From the NCBI RefSeq assembly GCF_026011795.1, contig NZ_BRVS01000032.1, forward strand, positions 1 to 41,890: a stretch of 41,890 bases of DNA. Reading direction: 5' to 3'. The notes beneath the pieces are model-generated. The model ran no database searches. It saw only the letters and a program-made list of their open reading frames with translations, and was not told the origin of the DNA. Of this stretch, positions 36,960 through 41,890 are shown one piece after another. How positions within the stretch are numbered: position 1 is the stretch's first letter; each line of letters opens with the position of its first letter. Made by a program: the position numbers and the translations under genes. The stretch is from Arthrobacter mangrovi. Lineage in GTDB: Bacteria > Actinomycetota > Actinomycetes > Actinomycetales > Micrococcaceae.

Positions 36960-36985
36960 GTGAAGCGAACAAGTGAAGCGAACAA
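36960..36985 (+). repeat. 13-bp tandem duplication in the leader
   Basis: GTGAAGCGAACAA occurs twice (36960-36972 and 36973-36985) between the ECF41-type promoter and the ribosome binding site AGGGAG (about 36984-36989). It adds an extra in-frame GTG (36973) that is not expected to be the start. Confidence 0.9.
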
Positions 36986-36996
36986 GGGAGTCTACT

Positions 36997-38184
36997 GTGG
37001 CTGTACAGCGGGTAGTCATCATCGGAGCCGGGTATGCGGGAGTGCTGGCGGCCAACCGGCTCGCGGCAAACAAGGAGCTGGCCGGGCGCGCCGGCGTCAC
37101 GGTGGTCAATCCGCGGCCGGACTTCGTCGAACGGATCCGGCTGCACGAGGTCGCCGCCGGGACCAGGGAATCCGCCTCGGTGCCGCTGGAGCCGCTGCTG
37201 CACCCGGACGTCGCCGTCGTCGTCGGGCGGGCCGCGCGGATCGATCCGCAGGCGCGGCTGGTCCACTTCACGGATGGCCGGGAGCCCCTGGGGTACGACT
37301 CGCTGCTTTACGCGGCGGGCAGTTCCAGCCCCTCTGCCGCGGGTGCCGGCGGCCTGGCGGACGAGGAATCGGCGGCGCTGCTGCGGACCCGGCTGGCCGG
37401 CCTGGCGCCGGGCGCGGCAGTGGACGTGGTCGGCGGCGGCTTGACCGGTATCGAGGCCGCGGCGGAAATCGCGGAGCGGCATCCGCGGCTGCGGGTCCGG
37501 CTGGTATCGCGCGGCACCATCGGGGCCGATCTGTCCGCGGCCGGACGGCGCGAGCTGAGGAGGAAACTGGCGGACCTAGGCGTGGCGCTGGCGGACCACA
37601 CCGAGGCGGAACGCCCCGACGGAACGCACCTGCCGCCGTCGTCCGCGGACAACGCCCCGGCGAACCCGTCACACGCGGACCTGACCGTATGGACCGCCGG
37701 CTTCGCCGTGCCGGAACTGGCGCGGGACAGCGGCCTGCCCACCGAGGAACACGGCCGGTTGCTGGTGGACGCGGCGCTCTCGGTGCCCGGGTATCCCGAT
37801 ATCTTCGGTGCCGGGGACGCGGTCCGGCTTCCCGATTCGGCCGGCGCCCACCTGCGCATGTCCTGCGCCGCGGCCATGCCGCTCGGTGCGCACGCGGCGG
37901 ACGCCATCGCGGACCGGATGCTGGACCGCGCTCCCAGGTCATTTTCCGGCGGGTTTATCGTGAGGTGCATCAGCCTGGGCCGCTCGGCGGGGCTGATCCA
38001 GCTGGTGCATGCGGACGACCGGCCGCGGCGGCTGGCGCTGCGCGGCAGAATGGGGGCCATGGTGAAGGAACAGGTGTGCCGGATGACACTGGCGTGGATC
38101 CGCAAGGAGGCCCGCGGCGGCTCGTACGCCTGGCCCAAGGGTCCCCGCCCGGCGGCGGACCGGGAACTGGCGGGGGCACGCTGA
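36997..38184 (+). CDS. FAD-dependent NADH dehydrogenase-like oxidoreductase
   Basis: A 395-residue flavoprotein of the NDH-2 / pyridine nucleotide-disulfide type. VVIIGAGYAGVLAANRL is the FAD GxGxxG site, VDVVGGGLTGIEAAAEIAE the NAD(P)H site, TVWTAGF and DIFGAGDAV the later flavin contacts. No redox-active Cys pair is seen. It oxidises NAD(P)H, with a quinone or another acceptor unknown. The GTG at 36997 follows AGGGAG with good spacing. The next gene starts directly after its stop. ECF41 sigma genes characteristically neighbour a carboxymuconolactone decarboxylase, oxidoreductase or epimerase (COE) gene; this is the oxidoreductase type. Confidence 0.92.
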   Translation: MAVQRVVIIGAGYAGVLAANRLAANKELAGRAGVTVVNPRPDFVERIRLHEVAAGTRESASVPLEPLLHPDVAVVVGRAARIDPQARLVHFTDGREPLGYDSLLYAAGSSSPSAAGAGGLADEESAALLRTRLAGLAPGAAVDVVGGGLTGIEAAAEIAERHPRLRVRLVSRGTIGADLSAAGRRELRRKLADLGVALADHTEAERPDGTHLPPSSADNAPANPSHADLTVWTAGFAVPELARDSGLPTEEHGRLLVDAALSVPGYPDIFGAGDAVRLPDSAGAHLRMSCAAAMPLGAHAADAIADRMLDRAPRSFSGGFIVRCISLGRSAGLIQLVHADDRPRRLALRGRMGAMVKEQVCRMTLAWIRKEARGGSYAWPKGPRPAADRELAGAR

Positions 38185-39060
38185 ATGGGCTCCGCCGAGG
38201 CCTTCGAAGAGCACCGCCCGCTGCTCTTCGCCATCGCCTACGAGATCACCGGCACGGCAACGGATGCCGAGGACGTGGTCCAGGACAGCTACCTGAAGTG
38301 GGCGGAAGTAGCGGACGACGGCGTGCACAACCCGCGCGCATACCTCGCCAAGGTCGCGACCCGGACCGCGCTGAACTCGCTCCGTTCCGCCCGCCGGCGG
38401 CGCGAGGACTACATCGGTCCCTGGCTGCCCGAGCCGATCCTCACGGGGCCCGATGTGGCCGAGGACGCCGTGCTGGGCGAGGCGCTCTCGGTAGCGATGC
38501 TGGTGGTGCTCGAGTCGCTCACGCCGGATGAGCGCGCCGTCTTCGTGCTGCGCGAGGTCTTCGACTTCCCCTACACCGACATCGCCGACGCCACCGGCAA
38601 GTCCGTGGCCGCGGTCCGCCAGTTGGCGCACCGGGCCAAGGAGCACGTCCGGGAGCGGCAGCCGCGGTTCGACGTCGATGCCGCCCGCCAGCGCCAGGTC
38701 GCGGACCGGTTCATGGCGGCAACGCTGGGCGGCGACCTGCAGTCCCTGATGGACCTGCTCGCCCCGGGCGCGGTGCTGCTGGCCGACGGCGGCGGCAAAG
38801 TCACCACGGCGCGCAGGCCCGTGTACGGGGCGGACCGGGTGGCGCGGTTCCTTGCCGGCGTGGCATCAAAGAGCCTGCCGGACATGCGGGTGGAATTCTC
38901 CACTCTCAACAACCTGCCCGGCCTGCTGGTCTTCAGCGGAGCGCGGCTGGACCTGGCCGCGCTCGTCGAGGTCCGCGACGGGCTGGTCACCGGCGTCTAC
39001 ATCGTGCGGAACCCGGACAAGCTCGCCGGACTGACGAGCGGCGCGCCCGTCAGACCTTGA
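38185..39060 (+). CDS. ECF41-group sigma factor with fused SnoaL-like domain
   Basis: A 291-residue sigma factor. Region 2 (about 8-70) has LLFAIAYEITGTATDAEDVV and NPRAYLAKVATRTALN; region 4 (about 110-160) has LTPDERAVFVLREVFDFPY and ATGKSVAAVRQLAHRAKEHV. A C-terminal SnoaL/NTF2-like extension of about 120 residues follows. All three ECF41 hallmarks are present: WLPEP (80-84) in the linker, DGGGK (201-205) for DGGGR, and NPDKL (276-280). In this group the extension replaces a separate anti-sigma factor. The ATG directly abuts the FAD oxidoreductase stop. Its end overlaps the convergent MDR gene by 11 bases. Confidence 0.96.
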   Translation: MGSAEAFEEHRPLLFAIAYEITGTATDAEDVVQDSYLKWAEVADDGVHNPRAYLAKVATRTALNSLRSARRRREDYIGPWLPEPILTGPDVAEDAVLGEALSVAMLVVLESLTPDERAVFVLREVFDFPYTDIADATGKSVAAVRQLAHRAKEHVRERQPRFDVDAARQRQVADRFMAATLGGDLQSLMDLLAPGAVLLADGGGKVTTARRPVYGADRVARFLAGVASKSLPDMRVEFSTLNNLPGLLVFSGARLDLAALVEVRDGLVTGVYIVRNPDKLAGLTSGAPVRP

Positions 39061-40078
39061 TCAGCAGCTTGCCGAAGTTGCGCCCCTCGAGCAGCCCGAT
39101 GAACGCCTCCGGGGCATTCTCGAGGCCCTCGACGACATCCTCGCGGTACTTCATCCGCCCCTCGGCGACCAGCCGGGCCATGTCCTGCTGGAAACCGTCC
39201 CAGTGCTTGGCGCGGAACTCGGTCTGGATGAAGCCGCGCACGGTCAGGCTCTGGTTCAGGACGGCGCGCATGAAACCGGGCAGCCGGTCCGGCACCTCCG
39301 GGACACCGGTGGCGTTGTACTGCGCAACCATCCCGCAGACCGGCATCCGCCCGTACAGGTTCAGCAGCGGCAGCACCGCCTCGAGGACCTTGCCGCCGAC
39401 GTTCTCCCAGTACACGTCGATACCGTCACGGCAGGCGGACTTCAGCCGGTCGGCGAAGTCGGCGGACCGGTGGTCCACGGCCGCGTCGAAACCGAGTTCA
39501 TCCACCAGGTAGGCACACTTCTCGGCGCCGCCGGCGACGCCCACGGCCCGGGCCCCGGCCGCCTTGGCCAGCTGGCCGACGGCCGAACCGACCGGCCCCG
39601 CGGCCGCCGCGACCACGAGCGTCTCGCCCGCCTGGATCCTGCCGATCTCCGCCATGCCCGCGTAGGCGGTGAAGCCCGGCATGCCAAGGACGCCCAGCGC
39701 GGTGGACTCCGGCAGGCCGTTATCCGCAATGCGGCGGGCCATCTTCCCGGGCACGACGGCGGCGCTTTGCCAGCCGCCGTAGGTCGCCACCAGCTGGCCG
39801 GCGGCAAAGTCCGGGTGCCCGCTCTCCACCACCTCGGCCACGGTCTCGGCGGGGAGGACTTCGCCGAGCGGCGTCGGTTTGGCGTAGGACTTGGCTGCGC
39901 TCATCCGCCCCCGCATGTACGGATCCAGCGAGATGTAGCGGTTGCGCACCAGCAGCTGGCCGTCGGCCGGGGCCGGGAGCTCGGCTGTCTCGGTGCGGAA
40001 CGTCGATGCGGTCGGAGTGCCCTCGGGCCGTTCCGCCAGCACGATGCGGGTCGTGGAGTGCGTCGCAGAAAAAGCCAT
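39050..40078 (-). CDS. NADP-dependent MDR oxidoreductase (CurA / alkenal reductase-like)
   Basis: A 342-residue zinc-independent medium-chain reductase. The N-terminus has RNRYISLDPYMRGRM, the signature of the leukotriene B4 dehydrogenase/CurA group. The NADP Rossmann motif is AAAGPVGSAVGQLAKAAGARAVG, followed by GIDVYWENVGGKVLEAVLPLL and a C-terminal GKLLIKV. It reduces activated C=C bonds such as alkenals. Typical length. Its last 11 bases overlap the convergent ECF41 gene end. Its role in the ECF41 circuit is unproven, but a reductase for electrophiles beside a flavin oxidoreductase is suggestive of redox or electrophile stress. Confidence 0.93.
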   Translation of the reverse strand: MAFSATHSTTRIVLAERPEGTPTASTFRTETAELPAPADGQLLVRNRYISLDPYMRGRMSAAKSYAKPTPLGEVLPAETVAEVVESGHPDFAAGQLVATYGGWQSAAVVPGKMARRIADNGLPESTALGVLGMPGFTAYAGMAEIGRIQAGETLVVAAAAGPVGSAVGQLAKAAGARAVGVAGGAEKCAYLVDELGFDAAVDHRSADFADRLKSACRDGIDVYWENVGGKVLEAVLPLLNLYGRMPVCGMVAQYNATGVPEVPDRLPGFMRAVLNQSLTVRGFIQTEFRAKHWDGFQQDMARLVAEGRMKYREDVVEGLENAPEAFIGLLEGRNFGKLLIKV

Positions 40079-40233
40079 GCATTCAGGCTAGCCTCCCCCG
40101 CCGTCCCGCGGTGGGAGCGCGTCCGATTCCAGGGGGCCGGTGCGGGCCGCGGAACTCATGCCGGACGCGGGAGGTTAAGTAGACGGGGCCTGATCGCACA
40201 ACGGTCCGACCACACCAACCAAAGGAGCCGCAC

Positions 40234-41028
40234 GTGGGAATGTTCGACAAGCTGGTCCGCAAGGGCAAGACCATGGCCATGCAGTACGCGAAGGAACAGC
40301 TGTCCCGGCGCACCGGGCAGCAGCACCCGTCCGGCGGAACACAGGGCTACGGCCAGAACCAAGGGTACGGCCAGCACGGCTACGGCCAGAACCAAGGGTA
40401 CGGCCAATCCAGCTCCGGCCAGGACCAGGGTTACGGCGGCCGCCAATATCCCTCCGCTCCGAACCAGCCTGGCGGCCGCCCGCCGCAGGGCCAGGGCCAG
40501 GACGCCGACCAGGCGGCGATCGCGAAGTACAAGTACATGCTGCACACCGCGCCACCGCAGGACATGGAACGCGCGCACGCCGAGGCCTTCAGTAGGCTGA
40601 CCCCGCAGCAGCGCGCGATGCTCCGAGACGAGCTCAACAGCCAGCTGCCACCCTCGGAGCACGCCAACTCGGACCGCCCCGAGGTCCTGGCCCGCACCGC
40701 GACCCGCGCCGAGGTCTCCCGCCCCGGCTTCATGGAGCGCATCCTCGGACGCGGCGGGCAAGGCGGCGGCCGGCTCGCCGCGGGTGCTGCCGGCGCGGCC
40801 GGCGGACTGGGAGCGGGCCTCCTGGCCGGTGTCGCGGCCGGTTTCGTAGGCTCGGCCATCGCGGGACCGCTGCTCGAGGGATTCAGCGGAATCGGTGAGG
40901 GAATTGCCGGCGCCGCCGAGGGAGTCGGCGATGGGATCGCATCTGCGGGCGAAGGCTTCGGCGACCAGGGCGGCTTCGGAGGTTTCTTCGGCGACGCCGA
41001 CGGCGGGTTCGGCGACTTCGAGCTCTAA
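40234..41028 (+). CDS. Gly/Tyr/Gln-rich protein with glycine-zipper segment
   Basis: A 264-residue protein. A basic amphipathic N-terminus (GMFDKLVRKGKTMAMQYAKE) leads into a low-complexity Gly/Tyr/Gln region (about 32-70) with repeated GYGQNQGYGQ. A charged helical part (about 88-165, KYKYMLHTAPPQDMERAHAEAF, RLTPQQRAMLRDELN) follows. A Gly/Ala-rich zipper (about 180-212, GAAGGLGAGLLAGVAAGFVG) could insert in a membrane. The acidic Gly/Phe tail (GGFGGFFGDADGGFGDFEL) is aromatic-rich. I know similar unnamed actinobacterial proteins but no function. The GTG at 40234 follows AAAGGAG. The tail is duplicated after the stop. Confidence 0.78.
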   Translation: MGMFDKLVRKGKTMAMQYAKEQLSRRTGQQHPSGGTQGYGQNQGYGQHGYGQNQGYGQSSSGQDQGYGGRQYPSAPNQPGGRPPQGQGQDADQAAIAKYKYMLHTAPPQDMERAHAEAFSRLTPQQRAMLRDELNSQLPPSEHANSDRPEVLARTATRAEVSRPGFMERILGRGGQGGGRLAAGAAGAAGGLGAGLLAGVAAGFVGSAIAGPLLEGFSGIGEGIAGAAEGVGDGIASAGEGFGDQGGFGGFFGDADGGFGDFEL

Positions 41029-41095
41029 GGCGGGTTCGGGACGGCGGGTTCGGCGACTTCGAGCTCTAAGGCGGGTTCGGCGACTTCAACCTCTA
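41000..41095 (+). repeat. 41-bp tail duplication after the stop codon
   Basis: The segment starting at 41000, which ends the gene at 40234-41028 and includes its TAA, is repeated starting at 41041, with a further partial copy (about 41072-41095, ending CAACCTCTAA). The period of 41 is not a multiple of three, so the copies are untranslated. Confidence 0.85.
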
Positions 41096-41104
41096 AGCGG
41101 GTTC

Positions 41105-41128
41105 GCGACGGCGGCCGACCGCCGTCGT
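41105..41128 (+). terminator. Hairpin downstream of the Gly/Tyr/Gln-rich gene
   Basis: A 9-bp perfect stem (41106-41114 with 41119-41127) with a 4-base loop, extendable by one base pair. The GACGGCGG/CCGCCGTC core recalls the two repeated terminators. No T-tract. The remaining bases to 41256 show no supported gene. Confidence 0.5.
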
Positions 41129-41256
41129 GCGTTGTCCTGCCTTCCAACCTGTCTCGATCAACCGTCTAGGGGTGCCCTTGTGCGGGACGGCGGCCGGCTA
41201 TCGGCTTCCCGAAGGGCGCTGCGAATACTGTCGGTGGCGGCTTGTAGCGTGGGGTC

Positions 41257-41890
41257 ATGGAGTTCAAGGAGGAAGGCTCAGCGGAGTGGCGGGACGTTTC
41301 GTTCCCGTCCGACGCTGGCCTGTCCCTGCTTGAGTATCGCCTCTATCAGGCGATCGCTGAGGAGTACGGCCGGCTGATGCGCGAGGACGGACGGTCCGGT
41401 CCGGCTCCGGGTCTTCGCGGTCAGCGTGCACGCAGAGGCCTTGGTCTCGTGCACTTTGCACCGCCTCCCGTAGACGCTGTTGTCGTGACTCCAGAGCTCC
41501 TGTTTTCCGCACCGGCCACTGGCGAGGATGCCGCAAGCGCCTCTGCCCCCGCTCCCGCGGATCCGAAGACTCCTGCTGCTCCCGCACCGGAGAAGGCGCA
41601 GGCTGAGCCTGAGGATGCCGGCCCTGCTGCGCCTCAGGCTCTCAAGGGAGCTGACTCCTCGGCACTCCCCGTTCCCTTTCCGCCCCGCGAACAAACCGAA
41701 ACCCCGGGCCCACAGGTCGCGGACGAACCTCCCCATTCTGCCTCCAATACAGCGGAGCCGGTCGCGACTGATCCCGAAGCTGCTTCCGGACCGGCTCCTG
41801 AGTCGGGCGGTTCCGGGGCGGCAGAGCCGGTTTCCGCCGATCCCCAAGCTGCTTCCGGACCGGCTCCTGAGTCGGGCGGTTCCGGGGCGG
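41257..41890 (+). CDS. Hypothetical Ala/Pro-rich repeat protein (5' part)
   Basis: ATG at 41257, open to the window end (at least 211 residues). The N-terminus MEFKEEGSAEWRDVSFPSDA continues into a helical LSLLEYRLYQAIAEEYGRLMRE segment (to about residue 45) and VDAVVVTPELLF. After about residue 85 it becomes Ala/Pro/Glu-rich, ending in two 23-residue repeats EPVATDPEAASGPAPESGG-SGAA. I do not recognise the family; it could be the N-terminus of a DUF222-type or surface protein with a linker. The third codon positions contain far more A/T (about a third, by eye) than neighbours, a sign of transfer or relaxed selection. No good ribosome binding site is visible; GTGGGG near 41249 is weak. Confidence 0.65.
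   Translation, partial: MEFKEEGSAEWRDVSFPSDAGLSLLEYRLYQAIAEEYGRLMREDGRSGPAPGLRGQRARRGLGLVHFAPPPVDAVVVTPELLFSAPATGEDAASASAPAPADPKTPAAPAPEKAQAEPEDAGPAAPQALKGADSSALPVPFPPREQTETPGPQVADEPPHSASNTAEPVATDPEAASGPAPESGGSGAAEPVSADPQAASGPAPESGGSGA
41755..41890 (+). repeat. 69-bp in-frame repeats continuing past the window
   Basis: Unit 1 spans 41755-41823 and unit 2 starts at 41824 and is cut by the window end. The last 40 or so bases of the two units are identical; the earlier part differs at several positions. The 23-codon period keeps the frame. Confidence 0.88.

Noticed and set aside
36858-38531. Plus-strand open frame of 557 codons across the oxidoreductase and sigma gene
   Set aside because: Shadow frame; both true proteins carry family motifs in the other frame.
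41127-41333. Plus-strand open frame with a CEYC motif before the last gene
   Set aside because: A single Cys pair without a partner, overlapping the start of the better-supported frame at 41257 in another phase.

Overview
The window is high-GC DNA with dense coding on both strands and a strong G/C preference at third codon positions. The gene families point to an actinobacterium of the Micrococcales, most likely Arthrobacter or a close relative: a DUF222/HNH nuclease, CarD, DUF6221, a SARP regulator, DUF2382, ECF41 and HspR-type HAIR operators. That placement is inference from gene content. I see no rRNA, tRNA, CRISPR array, prophage or transposase.

Layout. 1-900 is the 3' part of a DUF222/HNH nuclease gene. 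1327-4182 is a heat-shock unit: a ClpC-like AAA+ unfoldase behind two HspR operators, closed by a 20-bp terminator stem. 4239-5057 holds the 3' halves of two genes (BCCT transporter, luciferase-like monooxygenase) joined at their broken 5' ends. 5161-7625 carries a CarD-like regulator, two small proteins and a 5'-3' exonuclease. 7758-19954 is mostly secretion-related: an Ig-repeat protein, a subtilisin with ten FG-GAP-like repeats, an orphan SARP regulator, a membrane-anchored protein, a Tat-type multicopper oxidase, signal peptidase I and a fibronectin-III protein. 20067-22711 has a GlcD-type flavoenzyme and a PRC-barrel/DUF2382 stress protein.

22853-28885 is a tricarboxylate uptake module. 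tctC-tctB-tctA and a universal stress gene are translationally coupled on the minus strand, and a CitA/CitB-type two-component system diverges from them. 29024-36491 is mixed: a divergent CE4 deacetylase, an aldehyde dehydrogenase, an unknown protein, a methyltransferase, a large GH26-like/OpgC membrane fusion and a K+ channel. 36500-40078 centres on an ECF41 sigma factor, its co-transcribed FAD oxidoreductase and a recognisable ECF41-type promoter. 40234-41028 is a Gly/Tyr/Gln-rich membrane-associated protein. The last 630 bp begin a repeat-containing gene with atypical codon use that runs off the window.

The points I find most interesting are the self-contained ECF41 circuit, the GH26-like/OpgC fusion lacking the expected catalytic glutamates, an orphan terminator at 33290-33340 that may end a small RNA, the single-deletion scar at about 4.71 kb, a terminator palindrome present in two near-identical copies 7 kb apart, and several young tandem duplications.
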